Below, in pieces: positions 24,418 to 35,298 of a DNA stretch of 64,000 nucleotides. The notes below the pieces were generated by a model. That model was given only the letters and a program-made list of their open reading frames with translations, made no database searches and was not told the origin of the DNA. Position 1 is the first letter of the stretch, and every line of letters begins with the position of its first letter. The stretch is from the NCBI GenBank assembly GCA_963695175.1, contig CAVOGG010000009.1, positions 62,001-126,000 on the forward strand. Reading direction: 5' to 3'. Position numbers and translations under genes: made by a program. Origin of the DNA: Fodinibacter sp963695175. GTDB taxonomy: Bacteria > Actinomycetota > Actinomycetes > Actinomycetales > Dermatophilaceae.

Positions 24418-24915
24418 TCAGTCAGCGAGCACCGATCGGACGAGCCGGACGTAGACGTCGACCCCGGCGCCGAGGGCGTCGGTGCGGAAGCCGATGCATG
24501 AGAGGACAGCCGGGAGCGCGGGATCGACGTGCCTGGCCACGACGGTCTGCAGGGCCAGGACGACTTCGGCGCCGGCGACGAGGGGGTCGACCACCATCTG
24601 CGGCCTGGCGGCGTGCCCGCCCCGACCGGTGATGCGATCTCGACGTTGTCCTCGCTGGCCATGATGGCTCCGGTGCGCGTGTGAAGGTGCCCCACGGGCA
24701 CGCCCGGCAGGTTGTGCAGGCCGAACAGGGCATCGACGGGGAACCGGTCGAGCAGGCCGTCGTCGAGCACCATGGCCATGTGTCCGTCGTGGCCACAGGC
24801 ATGCATGGCGCCGGGGTTGCGGGAGGCATGGTCGTGCGTGCCCTGCTCGGTGAGCGGCAGCCCGTCCATGTCGGCGCGGAGCCCGATCGAGCGATCCGAG
24901 GCCCCGCGTCAGGGA
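24418..24915 (-). pseudogene. Decayed M20-family amidohydrolase
   Basis: Minus-strand fragments of an M20 peptidase/aminoacylase. One frame reads GLRADMDGLPLTEQ, then AMHACGHDGHMAMVL, including the metal-binding DxD and HACGHDGH motifs. A later frame reads PQMVVDPLVAGAEVVLALQT, then VVARHVDPALPAVLS and a stop. The N-terminal 70 or so and the C-terminal 150 or so residues are missing and a frameshift joins the pieces. It lies directly downstream of the PLP lyase, as M20 genes often do in amino-acid salvage operons. Confidence 0.65.
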
Positions 24916-24932
24916 GCCGACGACACCGGTCG

Positions 24933-25955
24933 TCACTGGAGCCCTTCGGTGCTGAGCAGGACGAGCACCGCGTCGGCCGGCAGGTCGAGCTGGTCGCGTC
25001 GAGCAGGGTCGGTGAGGACGGCGCGGATGCCGGCCAGCGTGGCGGCACCGCACGCGCCCGAGGACACGCCGAGCGCGCCGAGGTCCGCCGAGGCCCGCAG
25101 CGCCTCCTCGTCGGTGACGGACACGGCCGCGTCGCAGCCGTCGCGCAGGACGGGCCACGCCGCACTGGACACGGTGCCGCAGTTCATCCCCGCCATCACG
25201 GTGGCGGCCGTCTCGACCGGAGTCGGGCGTCCCCGGGTGAGGCTGGCCAGCACGCACGCCGCGGTGTCGGGCTCCACCGACAGGACGCTGGGGTGCGCGC
25301 GGCCGGGTCGACGGTGGTGCGCCACGACGGCCTGGGCCAGCGAGCCCACGCCCACGGGCACGGCGACCAGGTCGGGTGCCCGGCCGAGCGACTCGTCGAT
25401 CTCGTCGAGGAGCGTCTCGTACCCGTCGACGATCCAGGCCGGCACGTCCTCGTACCCCGGCCACGCGGTGTCCTGCACCAACGCCCGCGCCGGGCTCTCG
25501 TTCGCGTGGAGGGCAGCCACCCGCACCGCCTCGTCGTAGTCCCCGTCGACCCGGACGACCTCGGCCCCTTCGGAGGCGATGAGCGTCGCGGTGCGCTCGA
25601 GCATCACGGCCGGGACGAACACCGTCGCGGTGGTGCCGAAGTGCCGGGCCATCCGCGCGACCGCTCGCCCGTGGTTCCCGTCGGTCGCCGTCACGAGCAC
25701 GGCCGCCGGCCGGCGGTCCAGGACCTGCTTGCACGCCCACGAAGCCCCCAGCACCTTGAACGCGGGCAGGCCCAGCCGGGCGGACTCGTCCTTGACCAGC
25801 ACCCGGCCCACACCCAGCTCGGCCGCGATCGAGGGCAGCGGGACCAGCGGGGTGGGCCGATACCCGGGGAGCGACTCGTGGAAGGGCCGTGCGGGCGGGC
25901 CGGCCTCGCCGGAGGACCAGGCGCGAGCGGACGGGTTGGCGTACCAGCTGCTCAC
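24933..25955 (-). CDS. Diaminopropionate ammonia-lyase-like PLP enzyme
   Basis: A 340-residue fold-type II PLP enzyme. It starts with the family hallmark SSWYANPSARAW. The PLP lysine sits in LGLPAFKVLGASWACKQVL, the substrate loop is TATDGNHGRAVARMA, the phosphate-binding glycine loop is PVGVGSLAQAVV, and the end TEGLQ matches the usual TEG. Diaminopropionate ammonia-lyases convert 2,3-diaminopropionate to pyruvate and ammonia. It is somewhat shorter than the usual 370-400, so a threonine dehydratase-like role is an alternative. It is followed by an M20 relic. Confidence 0.8.
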   Translation of the reverse strand: MSSWYANPSARAWSSGEAGPPARPFHESLPGYRPTPLVPLPSIAAELGVGRVLVKDESARLGLPAFKVLGASWACKQVLDRRPAAVLVTATDGNHGRAVARMARHFGTTATVFVPAVMLERTATLIASEGAEVVRVDGDYDEAVRVAALHANESPARALVQDTAWPGYEDVPAWIVDGYETLLDEIDESLGRAPDLVAVPVGVGSLAQAVVAHHRRPGRAHPSVLSVEPDTAACVLASLTRGRPTPVETAATVMAGMNCGTVSSAAWPVLRDGCDAAVSVTDEEALRASADLGALGVSSGACGAATLAGIRAVLTDPARRDQLDLPADAVLVLLSTEGLQ

Positions 25956-26089
25956 CCGAGCGAGTCTGGCGGCGCGCCGACCCTGTCGTCCAGCGGTCCG
26001 GGCTCACCCGGTGCGGGTGACGTCAGCCGGCGTTTCGTGGCGACACAATTTTGGTGGTTTGAGCGTTGCCGGGACGGAGGCGCGGGGTC

Positions 26090-27412
26090 ATGACCAACCG
26101 CGGTGGGACTGCGACCAGTGCCACGCGGCGCCGTGGCTTCCGTGCGGCACTCGTGGTGGTGACGGCCCTGGTGGTGCCGCTCCTCGGCGCGTGCGCGGAG
26201 GAGAGCAGCAAGCCCACCCTCACCTGGTACATCAACCCGGACAACGGCGGGCAGAAGCGCCTGGCGGAGAAGTGCGCGCCCCCGGACGGGCCGTACAAGG
26301 TCCAGATCCAGGTCCTGCCCAACGACGCCTCCCAGCAGCGTGAGCAGCTCGTGCGGCGCCTCGCCGCCCAGGACAGCTCGATCGACGTCATGAGCCTCGA
26401 CCCTCCCTTCGTGGCCGAGTTCGCCAACGCCGGGTTCCTGCGCGTCTTCGACGAGCAGGAGCAGGCGGCGCTGACCGAGGGCGTCCTCGACGGCCCGCTG
26501 AAGACGGCGTTCTGGGACGGCAAGCTCGTGGCGGCACCGTTCTGGGCCAACACGCAGCTGCTCTGGTTCCGCAAGGGGGCGGTGGCCGCGGCCGGGGTCG
26601 ACCCCACGTCGCCGGACTTCACCTGGGACCGGATGATCGCGGCGGCCGTGAGCCAGGACAAGGTGGTCGGTGTCCAGGCGAACCGGTACGAGGGCTACAT
26701 GGTCTGGATCAACGCCCTCGTGCTCTCGGCCGGTGGGGAGATCATCACCAACGTGGACGCCGGCAAGGACGCCACGCCGGAGATCGCCTCGCCCGCCGGC
26801 AACGCGGCCGCCGAGGTCGTCGGGACGCTGGCCCGGTCGCCGGCCGCACCACCGGCGATGTCCACCGCGGGCGAGGAGGAGGCCCGGTCGGTCTTCCAGG
26901 GCGAGCGCGGGATGTTCATGGTCAACTGGCCGTACGTCTACGGCGCCGCCCAGGGCGACGCCAAGACCGGGGCCCTCGACCAGTCCGTCGTCGACGACAT
27001 CGGCTGGGCCCGGTTCCCCGCCGTCATCGCCGGGAAGCCCAGCAAGCCCCCGCTGGGCGGCATCAACCTGGCGATCGGCAACTACACCAAGTACCCCGAG
27101 CAGGCCCTGGACCTGGTCAAGTGCGTCACGTCCCTCCAGAGCAACATCGAGTACATGCTCGACTCCGGGAACCCCGCTGCGAAGGCTGCCGCCTTCGACG
27201 ACCCCCAGGTCCTCAAGGTCTTCCCCATGGCGCCGCTGATCCGCGAGTCGATCAACGAGGCCGGGCCGCGCCCGGTCACGCCGTACTACAACGACGTGTC
27301 GACGTCGGTCCAGATCACCTGGCACCCCAGCGTCGACGTCCACGCGCCCGAGACGCCACAGGAGACCGACACCTTCATGACCGACGTCCTGCACGGGGAC
27401 CGGCTGCTGTGA
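26090..27412 (+). CDS. Sugar ABC transporter binding lipoprotein (LpqY-like)
   Basis: A 440-residue family 1 solute-binding protein. A signal peptide with lipobox (VVPLLGACAEES) anchors it outside the membrane. The mature part has the LTWYINPDNGGQKRLAEKCA start seen in LpqY-type trehalose-binding proteins, and later MVNWPYVYGAAQG and PPLGGINLAIGNYTKYP. It presents a disaccharide, probably trehalose or an analogue, to the two permeases and the ATPase that follow. GGAGG lies nine bases before the ATG. It is the first gene of a four-gene operon. Confidence 0.85.
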   Translation: MTNRGGTATSATRRRGFRAALVVVTALVVPLLGACAEESSKPTLTWYINPDNGGQKRLAEKCAPPDGPYKVQIQVLPNDASQQREQLVRRLAAQDSSIDVMSLDPPFVAEFANAGFLRVFDEQEQAALTEGVLDGPLKTAFWDGKLVAAPFWANTQLLWFRKGAVAAAGVDPTSPDFTWDRMIAAAVSQDKVVGVQANRYEGYMVWINALVLSAGGEIITNVDAGKDATPEIASPAGNAAAEVVGTLARSPAAPPAMSTAGEEEARSVFQGERGMFMVNWPYVYGAAQGDAKTGALDQSVVDDIGWARFPAVIAGKPSKPPLGGINLAIGNYTKYPEQALDLVKCVTSLQSNIEYMLDSGNPAAKAAAFDDPQVLKVFPMAPLIRESINEAGPRPVTPYYNDVSTSVQITWHPSVDVHAPETPQETDTFMTDVLHGDRLL

Positions 27413-27468
27413 GCTGACCCGCGACCCACCCCGAGCCGACCACCCACAGCCACCCCGAAGGAGGACCG

Positions 27469-28410
27469 ATGGCCGTCCACGAGCAGCAGGCGACGGTGGC
27501 ACCGCCGACGGCGCCTGCGCCTCCACCGATGTCGGAGCGCACCCGGCACGAACGGCGCCTGGGGCTGATGCTCTCGGCTCCGGCGTTCGTCGTCATGGTG
27601 CTGGTGACCGCGTACCCACTGGTGTACGCCGTGGTCCTGTCGCTGTACAACTACCGGCTGACCGACCCCGCGGGCAAGGAGTTCGTCGGCCTGTCCAACT
27701 ACGCGACCGTGCTCACCGACCCGGTGTGGTGGACCGACTTCAGCACGACCCTGATCATCACCGTCGTCAGCGTCGCGGTCGAGCTCGTCCTGGGCTTCGG
27801 CTTCGCGTTCGTGATGTACCGGATCCTCCACGGGCGCGGCCTGGTGCGCACCGGCATCCTCGTGCCCTACGGCATCATCACCGTCGTCTCGGCGTACATC
27901 TGGCGTTACGCCTTCCAGCTCGACTCGGGCTTCATCAACCAGTGGTTCGGGCTCGGCGACTTCAACTGGTTCGGCGAACGCTGGTCCTCCCTGTTCGTGA
28001 TCGTCCTCTCCGAGATCTGGAAGACCACGCCCTTCATCTCCCTGCTCCTGCTGGCCGGCCTGGTGCAGGTTCCGTGGGACCTGCAGGAGGCAGCCTCGGT
28101 CGACGGCGCGAGCGCCTGGCAGCGGCTGGCCCGGGTGACGCTGCCCAACATGAAGGCGGCCATCATGGTGGCCCTGCTCTTCCGCACCCTCGACGCCTGG
28201 CGCATCTTCGACAACCCGTTCATCATGACGGCCGGCGCGAACCAGACCGAGACCCTCTCGTTCCTGGCCTACCGCCAGAACGTCACCCTGCTGAACCTCG
28301 GTGTCGGATCGGCGATCTCGGTGCTGCTGTTCTTCACGGTGGTCATCATCGCCTTCGTGTTCGTCAAGGGCTTCAAGACCGACCTGTCGCAGGTGAGGGG
28401 TGACAGCTGA
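27469..28410 (+). CDS. Sugar ABC transporter permease 1 (SugA-like)
   Basis: A 313-residue MalF-type permease with six helices after a proline-rich N-terminal tail (TVAPPTAPAPPPMSERT). The EAA loop is clear: QEAASVDGASAWQRLARVTL with P following. The GAAGG...sequence GAAxR is replaced by the family's ITxG-type ends (MTAGANQTETLSFLAY). GAAGGAGG precedes the ATG by six bases. It pairs with the permease at 28410, with which it overlaps by one base. Confidence 0.88.
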   Translation: MAVHEQQATVAPPTAPAPPPMSERTRHERRLGLMLSAPAFVVMVLVTAYPLVYAVVLSLYNYRLTDPAGKEFVGLSNYATVLTDPVWWTDFSTTLIITVVSVAVELVLGFGFAFVMYRILHGRGLVRTGILVPYGIITVVSAYIWRYAFQLDSGFINQWFGLGDFNWFGERWSSLFVIVLSEIWKTTPFISLLLLAGLVQVPWDLQEAASVDGASAWQRLARVTLPNMKAAIMVALLFRTLDAWRIFDNPFIMTAGANQTETLSFLAYRQNVTLLNLGVGSAISVLLFFTVVIIAFVFVKGFKTDLSQVRGDS

Positions 28411-29243
28411 TGGGCGGGCAGAAGGCCGGCAACCGCTGGACGGTCTACGGGGTCCTCATCCTCCTCTGGGCGCTGTTCCCGCTGCTGTGGATGCTGTCGC
28501 TGTCCTTCAAGGACCCGAGCACCTTCCGCAGCGCGAAGCCGACGTTCTTCCCCAAGGAGTGGGTGTGGACGAACTACAAGACCGTGTTCAGCGACTCGCT
28601 GTTCACCAGCGCGCTGCGCAACTCCGTGGGCATCGCGCTGATCGCAACGACGCTCTCGGTCATCGTCGCGATGTTCGCCTCGTACGCGATCGCGCGGCTG
28701 GACTTCCCCGGGAAGAAGGTCCTGCTGTCGATGGCCCTGGCGATCGCGATGTTCCCGCAGGCCGCCCTCGTCGGACCGCTGTTCAACATGTGGCGCAACC
28801 TCGGCATCTACGACACCTGGCTCGGCCTGATCATTCCGTACCTCACGTTCGCACTGCCCTTGTCGATCTGGACGATGTCCGCGTTCTTCCGCCAGATCCC
28901 CTGGGAGATGGAGCAGGCCGCCCAGGTCGACGGAGCCACGGCGTGGCAGGCGTTCCGCAAGGTCATCATCCCGCTGGCCGCCCCCGGGGTCTTCACGACC
29001 GCCATCCTCACGTTCTTCTTCTGCTGGAACGAGTTCCTGCTCGCGATCTCCCTCACGTCGACGGATCGTGCGCGGACCGTCCCGGCCGCCCTGTCGTTCT
29101 TCACCGGCGCGTCACAGTTCCAGTCGCCGGTGACCGCGATCATGGCGGCCTCCGTGGTCGTCACGATTCCCGTCGTGATCCTGGTGCTGGTGTTCCAACG
29201 CCGCATCGTGGCCGGTTTGACCTCAGGTGCCGTGAAGGGCTGA
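28410..29243 (+). CDS. Sugar ABC transporter permease 2 (SugB-like)
   Basis: A 277-residue MalG-type permease with six helices. Its EAA loop reads EMEQAAQVDGATAWQAFRKV, then IIPLAAPGVFTTA, and it ends in QRRIVAGLTSGAVKG, the typical MalG C-terminus. Its ATG shares one base with the stop of the first permease (TGATG), implying coupled translation and a heterodimeric channel. Confidence 0.88.
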   Translation: MGGQKAGNRWTVYGVLILLWALFPLLWMLSLSFKDPSTFRSAKPTFFPKEWVWTNYKTVFSDSLFTSALRNSVGIALIATTLSVIVAMFASYAIARLDFPGKKVLLSMALAIAMFPQAALVGPLFNMWRNLGIYDTWLGLIIPYLTFALPLSIWTMSAFFRQIPWEMEQAAQVDGATAWQAFRKVIIPLAAPGVFTTAILTFFFCWNEFLLAISLTSTDRARTVPAALSFFTGASQFQSPVTAIMAASVVVTIPVVILVLVFQRRIVAGLTSGAVKG

Positions 29244-29280
29244 CCGCCCTGCGGCGCACCAGGAAAGGAGAGAGCTCGCC

Positions 29281-30468
<1,188 letters not shown>

Positions 30469-30575
30469 CCGGACCCACTGTCAGTGGTGGACGAGACAAT
30501 GGTTGCCGTGGTGAGGAACTCGGGCACGGCCGCCGCCGGTGCCGGTCCTTCCCACGTGAGAACCGGAGGTCTCGC

Positions 30576-31184
30576 GTGACGAACGCCGACTACACCCACC
30601 TGACCCTCGTGGTCGACCGCTCGGGCAGCATGAGGAGCGTCCAGGAGGAGGCGCAGAGCGGCATCAACGCCCTGGTGGCGGAGCAGTTCGCCCTGCCGGG
30701 GAGGCTGACGGTCACGTTGAGCCAGTTCGACGACGCGTTCGACACGGTGGCTCGGATGAGTGGCACTGCTTTCGACTTCGAGCTCAAGCCGCGGGGGATG
30801 ACCGCGCTCTTCGACGCGGTGGGTATGGAGGTGGCCCGTACCGGCGAGGACCTCGCGGCCCTGCCGGAGGTGGAGCGCCCGGGTCGGGTGCTGCTGGTGG
30901 TGGTCACCGACGGGCACGAGAACTCCTCGCACGAGTACACCCTGGAACGGGTCAGGTCGATGCTGGCCGTGCAGCGGGAGCAGTTCGGCTGGGAGGTGCG
31001 CTTCCTGGGCGCTGACGACGCGGCCTGGCAGGGTGAGGCGCTCGGGGTGGGCACGACCCGCTACGCCAACACCGGTGACGGCAACCTGGCGGTGTTCGCC
31101 TCGATGTCCGCGTCGATGCGCACCTACCGTGATGCCCCGGTCGGCCAGGCGCTGGACATGCCGGACGAGATCGAGCCGGCCTGA
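30576..31184 (+). CDS. vWA-domain protein
   Basis: A 202-residue protein that is essentially one von Willebrand A domain. The metal-ion site MIDAS is visible as DRSGSM (about residue 14), followed by the conserved Thr in GMTALFDAVG and the Asp in VVVTDGHENSSHE. It likely binds a partner or surface in a metal-dependent way; no signal peptide or membrane segment is present, so it acts in the cytoplasm. CGGAGGT lies six bases upstream of the GTG start. It stands alone behind the sugar transporter. Confidence 0.82.
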   Translation: MTNADYTHLTLVVDRSGSMRSVQEEAQSGINALVAEQFALPGRLTVTLSQFDDAFDTVARMSGTAFDFELKPRGMTALFDAVGMEVARTGEDLAALPEVERPGRVLLVVVTDGHENSSHEYTLERVRSMLAVQREQFGWEVRFLGADDAAWQGEALGVGTTRYANTGDGNLAVFASMSASMRTYRDAPVGQALDMPDEIEPA

Positions 31185-31209
31185 CCCCGACGTGGCCTCA
31201 ATGCGGGGC

Positions 31210-31983
31210 TCAGGGCAGCACCTTCTCCGCGACGACGGCGAACTTGCGCACCCGACCCTCGTGCAGCCACCGGCTCCAGAGGCGGTGCGAGGCGATGAGG
31301 TCGTCGGCGGCCCGCCCGGCACCCGACTCGCGCAGCTCCGGTGCGGCCGCGGTGTACGCGTCGACCAGGGCGTCGACCGTGGCGCGGTGGGCCTGGCTGG
31401 TCTCCATGCACCAGCGGACCCGCAGGCCGGCGGCCAACAGGTCGGAGCGGAAGCGGGTCAGCGGGGTGAGCCACACCGTGTCGGACGCGGGCATCATCTC
31501 CGCCTCGGCCGTGGTGAGGGGAAGGCCCTCCTCCAGGGTGCACACGAAGCGACCCCCGGTGACGAGGGCCGAGGAGACCTCCTGAAGGAGGGCGGGCTTG
31601 TCGGGAAACGCGAGCACGGTCTCGAGCAGGAGCACGACGTCGAACGAGCCGGCCGGCAGCGGCGGCACCGTCGCGAGGTCGAAGCGGGCCTCGAGCCCCT
31701 CGTCGGCGGCCCGACGACGAGCCCGGGCGACGGCATCCGGGCTGGCGTCCACTCCCCGGTAGGTGCACCCGAGCTCACGGGTGAGGTGCAGGCCCGGGCC
31801 GGCCTCACCGCAGCACAGGTCGAGCACCCGCACCCCGGGCCCGATGGAGGCGTGGCGACCCAGCGCCAGCACCTCGCCGGCGCTCACGAAGCTCTCCTGC
31901 CCCACGAACTCCCCGGGCGCGAACGCCTGCGCGCGGGCCTGCCGGAGCCGCTGCTCCACCCCGGCCCGGTCGACCACGGTCAC
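31210..31983 (-). CDS. SAM-dependent methyltransferase
   Basis: A 257-residue class I methyltransferase. Motif I is VRVLDLCCGEAGPGLHLTRE, the acidic residue of motif II sits in YRGVDASPDAVARARR, and motif IV is SFDVVLLLETVLAF. The C-terminal half (PLTRFRSDLLAAGLRVRWCM) would bind substrate. Its GTG overlaps the stop of the phosphatidyltransferase fusion gene by four bases, so it is the last gene of that operon. A lipid- or polymer-linked substrate is likely from context. Confidence 0.82.
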   Translation of the reverse strand: MTVVDRAGVEQRLRQARAQAFAPGEFVGQESFVSAGEVLALGRHASIGPGVRVLDLCCGEAGPGLHLTRELGCTYRGVDASPDAVARARRRAADEGLEARFDLATVPPLPAGSFDVVLLLETVLAFPDKPALLQEVSSALVTGGRFVCTLEEGLPLTTAEAEMMPASDTVWLTPLTRFRSDLLAAGLRVRWCMETSQAHRATVDALVDAYTAAAPELRESGAGRAADDLIASHRLWSRWLHEGRVRKFAVVAEKVLP

Positions 31984-34433
31984 CGCGGAGCCCGAGCCTG
32001 CGCGTCGACCGCCGGTGCCGTCGGCGACGAGGTCGGTGCCACGGGTGGTGCCGAGCTGCTGAAGGCCGTCAGGAAACGGTCACGGAAGGTGGCCATCGGC
32101 CACAGCGGCGCCCGGGCGTCCGGCCGCAGCCCGGCCTGCCAGCCCCAGCCCGAGATCCGGGCCACCACCTGCGGGTCGCGCGCGATCACCGTCACGGGGA
32201 CGTCGCGGTTGCCGCCGAAGCCGCTCACGATGGTCGACGGCTGGTGGTCGCCGAGCATCACGACCACGAGGTCGTCGTCCGCGTGCTGCTCCACGTACGA
32301 GAGCAGGCTGGTCAGCGAGTAGGCGATCGAGGCCCGGTACGCGCCGGGCACGTCGGCCCTGTTGCTCCACAGCTGGGCCGCCGTCACGGCATCCGCCTCG
32401 ATGTCGGTGAAGACCGACCCGTCGCCGAGGGCCGTCGGGTCGACGGTCGTCGGCAGCGGCGCCCACGGCCCGTGGCTCGAGGTGAGCTCGACCTCCGCCA
32501 TGACCGGGGTGCGGTGCGGGGCCGCCAGCTCCAGCCGGTCGAGCGCGGACAAGGTGAACTGGTCCGGCATCGCCGAGAAGCCGAACCGCGGCCCGGCGTA
32601 GCCCAGGGTCGACCCGTCGTAGATCCGGTCGAACCGGTAGAAGTCCTGGCCCTCGGGCCAGCTCCCGTGCGTCGAGGGCAGCACGGCCACCGTGCGCCAG
32701 CCGGCCCGGCCGAACGCCGAGGTGAGCGTCGTCCGCGGGCTCGCCAGCAGCTGGTCGTACCGGCCCTGGTCCCCGATCGTCAGCCCGGACTGCAGCGTGG
32801 AGTGGGCGAGCCAGCTGCTGCCCCCGAAGGTCGGCGAGGTGAGCCAGCCGCTCGCTGCCGTGTAGCCGAGCCCCTTCAACCGGTCCGTCCCGCTGTCCAG
32901 CAGCGTTCGCACGGCCCCCGACTCCGGGCCCTCGACGGCAACGCGGCCGTAGCTCTCGACGAAGGCGAGGATGACGTCCTTGCCCGCCAGGGCGGACAGG
33001 TCGGCGGATGCCGGGTCGCGGTAGACGTCGGCCGTGAGGGCGTTGTCGAACACCTCCTGGTCACGGTAGGCCGCCGTCGCGGCGCGCACCTTGCCGGCCA
33101 CGAACGCCCCGGCGTCGGCGGCCGCGACGGGCCCACCGGATGAGACCTGGAACCCGGACAGCGCGCAGATCCCCCAGACGACGGCGACCGCCACGACGAC
33201 CCGGGCGCTGCGGGCGCGGTGCCTGGACACCAGCGCCGACAGGCGGCCGACCGCCCAGGGCAGGCACACCACGGCGGCGCCGACCAGGGCGACGGCTGCG
33301 GCGGCGCCGCCCCACGCCGCCCACGGGCCGAGGGAGTCGCGCACGAAGGCGAACCCCGAGCCGAGCTCACCGCGGTCGGTCACCACGTTGAAGGGCCGGT
33401 CGAGCACCGTGAAGGTCCCGAGGTCGAGCACCTTGAGCAGGGTGACGACGCCCAGGAGGGTGCCGACGACGACGGTCACGGCACGCGCCGAGCGGGCGGA
33501 CACCACCAGGGCGACCGCCGCGAGGGCCACGGCTTCCACCGGCAGCCGCAGGAAGGCGCCCGGGGTGAGCCGGTCGGGCCGGGTCGGGGCCACGAGCGCG
33601 AACCACACCAGCGCGAGCGCGAGCACGGTGCCGATGGCGGCCAGTCCGCGCCGCCAGGCGCTCGTGCTCCGGGTCGTCGCCGGCACCGACGACCGGTGCC
33701 GCCAGAGCCACCACACGTCGCGGCCGAACGACTCCAGGAGCAGGCCCAGCCCGACCACCACGACGGCCGTCGTCAGCCCGGCGGGCAGTACGTCCGCGAC
33801 GCCCACGGTGAGCACGATCCCCACCGTCGCGGTGACCACCTTGCGCCAGTACCGGAACTCGAGGGGTGCGCGCATCCACGGCAGCCACCACCCCGCGACG
33901 GCGAAGGCGTAGCGCGCCAGGCCCGCGAGGAGCACCCACCACCCGACGGTGGGAGCGGCGGCGACGCTGAGCACGAGGATGAGGAACGCGTCGACCTCAC
34001 CGTCGAAACGGCTCCCGAACGCCGTGACGCTGTCGGTGCGCCGGGCCACCCGGCCGTCGACGGCATCCAGGACGAGCGCGGGGACGGTGAGCGCGAGCAC
34101 CACTGGCGTCACCTGGTTCCCGAGCAACAGCTCGACGGTGAGGGCGGCGACCGCGCAGGCCATCAGCCCCCGGCCCAGGGTGATGAGGTCGGCGGGTCCC
34201 AGGTGGTGGACGGTGCGGGCCAGACCGACCGTGACCGCGGTGGTGAGAACTGCGGCGCACCCCAGCCCGACGGCCCATGACGCGACGCCCAGGCCGACCG
34301 TGGTCGCCAGCAGGGCGAGCAGGGTCACGAGGGCGGCGAGGCCGACCAACAGCCGAACGACGTCGGCCGGCACGGGCGCGTGCGCCCTCGCCGGCTCCAC
34401 CACCTGCGTGGCCTGGTCGGCGAGCCGGCTCAC
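31980..34433 (-). CDS. CDP-alcohol phosphatidyltransferase fused to LtaS/sulfatase-like domain
   Basis: An 817-residue membrane protein with two enzymes in one chain. The first third (about 30-260) is a CDP-alcohol phosphatidyltransferase: the metal-binding signature DAVDGRVARR...G...D...D begins at residue 123 (LDAVDGRVARRTDSVTAFGS, with FDGEVDAF). About 270-440 hold five more membrane helices. From about 485 a sulfatase/LtaS-like domain follows, with AFVESYGRVAVE (metal Glu), SPTFGGSSWLAHSTLQSG (likely nucleophile), TSSHGPWAPLP and MLGDHQPS. The pair suggests that a lipid phospho-alcohol is made and a head group moved onto a glycan, as in polyglycerol-phosphate synthesis. The four-base overlaps on both sides make it part of a tight operon. 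Confidence 0.8.
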   Translation of the reverse strand: MSRLADQATQVVEPARAHAPVPADVVRLLVGLAALVTLLALLATTVGLGVASWAVGLGCAAVLTTAVTVGLARTVHHLGPADLITLGRGLMACAVAALTVELLLGNQVTPVVLALTVPALVLDAVDGRVARRTDSVTAFGSRFDGEVDAFLILVLSVAAAPTVGWWVLLAGLARYAFAVAGWWLPWMRAPLEFRYWRKVVTATVGIVLTVGVADVLPAGLTTAVVVVGLGLLLESFGRDVWWLWRHRSSVPATTRSTSAWRRGLAAIGTVLALALVWFALVAPTRPDRLTPGAFLRLPVEAVALAAVALVVSARSARAVTVVVGTLLGVVTLLKVLDLGTFTVLDRPFNVVTDRGELGSGFAFVRDSLGPWAAWGGAAAAVALVGAAVVCLPWAVGRLSALVSRHRARSARVVVAVAVVWGICALSGFQVSSGGPVAAADAGAFVAGKVRAATAAYRDQEVFDNALTADVYRDPASADLSALAGKDVILAFVESYGRVAVEGPESGAVRTLLDSGTDRLKGLGYTAASGWLTSPTFGGSSWLAHSTLQSGLTIGDQGRYDQLLASPRTTLTSAFGRAGWRTVAVLPSTHGSWPEGQDFYRFDRIYDGSTLGYAGPRFGFSAMPDQFTLSALDRLELAAPHRTPVMAEVELTSSHGPWAPLPTTVDPTALGDGSVFTDIEADAVTAAQLWSNRADVPGAYRASIAYSLTSLLSYVEQHADDDLVVVMLGDHQPSTIVSGFGGNRDVPVTVIARDPQVVARISGWGWQAGLRPDARAPLWPMATFRDRFLTAFSSSAPPVAPTSSPTAPAVDAQARAPR

Positions 34434-35245
34434 GCGGCGGCCCCGGGCGGCAGCGCCAGCAGGTCGAGGTGTGGCACCGTGACCGCGAGGCGGCCGTGCT
34501 CGAGGTCGGTGCGGCGTCGCTCGAGGTAGGCCGCGCCGTCGACCGCGAGCTCGGGACGCTGCTCGACGGCGGCCCCGACCCAACCGTCGAGCCACTCCGA
34601 GACCAGCGCCGCGTCGCCGGCTCCCAGCCGCCACGGGCTCGCTCCCACCTCGACCCGTGCCCCGAGGCCGCCGAACGCGTCGACGGCGGCCTGCGCCGCG
34701 TCCGGTCCGAGGAGGGTGCGACCACCCGTCGTCCGTCGCTGGTGGTCGTCGAACGCGCCGGCCAGCACGGCATCCAGTGGGTCCGTGGGGGTGAGCCGGG
34801 CGCCACCGGTGACCGACAGGGTCAGGAGCGTGGGACAGGCCGCCGCGGCGCAGGACCGCACGAACCGCCCCAGCTCCTCGGCGGTCAGCATGTCGAGCAG
34901 GGCGGACGCCGTGACGAGGGACGCGCCCGCGAGGTCGTCCGCGCCCAGCCGGGTGAGGTCGTCCTGCCGGGTCTCGACGGTGACGGGGGCCCCGTCGGCC
35001 GCAGCCCGGGGCGGGTCGGCCGCGGCGACATCGAGCAGGTCGCGGTCGCGGTCGTGGAGGACCCAGTGCTGCGGTCCCGCGAGCAGCGGGGCGAGCCACC
35101 GGCCCATCGAGCCGCTGCCGCAGCCGAGGTCGTGCACGACCATCGGGGCCGCGCCGTCCAGCAGCCCGACGACCCTGCTCGCCAGGTCGAGCGAGCGGGC
35201 AGCCGCGTCCGCCGGCTCGCGCAGCCGGAGCCACTGCGAGCTCAC
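34430..35245 (-). CDS. SAM-dependent methyltransferase
   Basis: A 271-residue class I methyltransferase. Motif I is MVVHDLGCGSGSMGRWLAPL and the acidic motif II segment is WVLHDRDRDLLDVAA. Its stop overlaps the GTG of the phosphatidyltransferase fusion by four bases. I prefer the GTG at 35245, which has GAGG five bases upstream, over the GTG at 35266 with no ribosome site. Two unrelated-looking methyltransferases flank the fusion, so methylation of the product or its precursor is plausible. Confidence 0.78.
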   Translation of the reverse strand: MSSQWLRLREPADAAARSLDLASRVVGLLDGAAPMVVHDLGCGSGSMGRWLAPLLAGPQHWVLHDRDRDLLDVAAADPPRAAADGAPVTVETRQDDLTRLGADDLAGASLVTASALLDMLTAEELGRFVRSCAAAACPTLLTLSVTGGARLTPTDPLDAVLAGAFDDHQRRTTGGRTLLGPDAAQAAVDAFGGLGARVEVGASPWRLGAGDAALVSEWLDGWVGAAVEQRPELAVDGAAYLERRRTDLEHGRLAVTVPHLDLLALPPGAAA

Positions 35246-35298
35246 CCGAACCTCGACGGCGGTCACGCAAGGAGACACGGGCGGGGTGCGAATGCGGT

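Noticed and set aside
30475..30487. Short palindrome CCACTG-T-CAGTGG before the vWA gene
   Set aside because: Six-base arms only, and no regulator nearby; too weak to call an operator.
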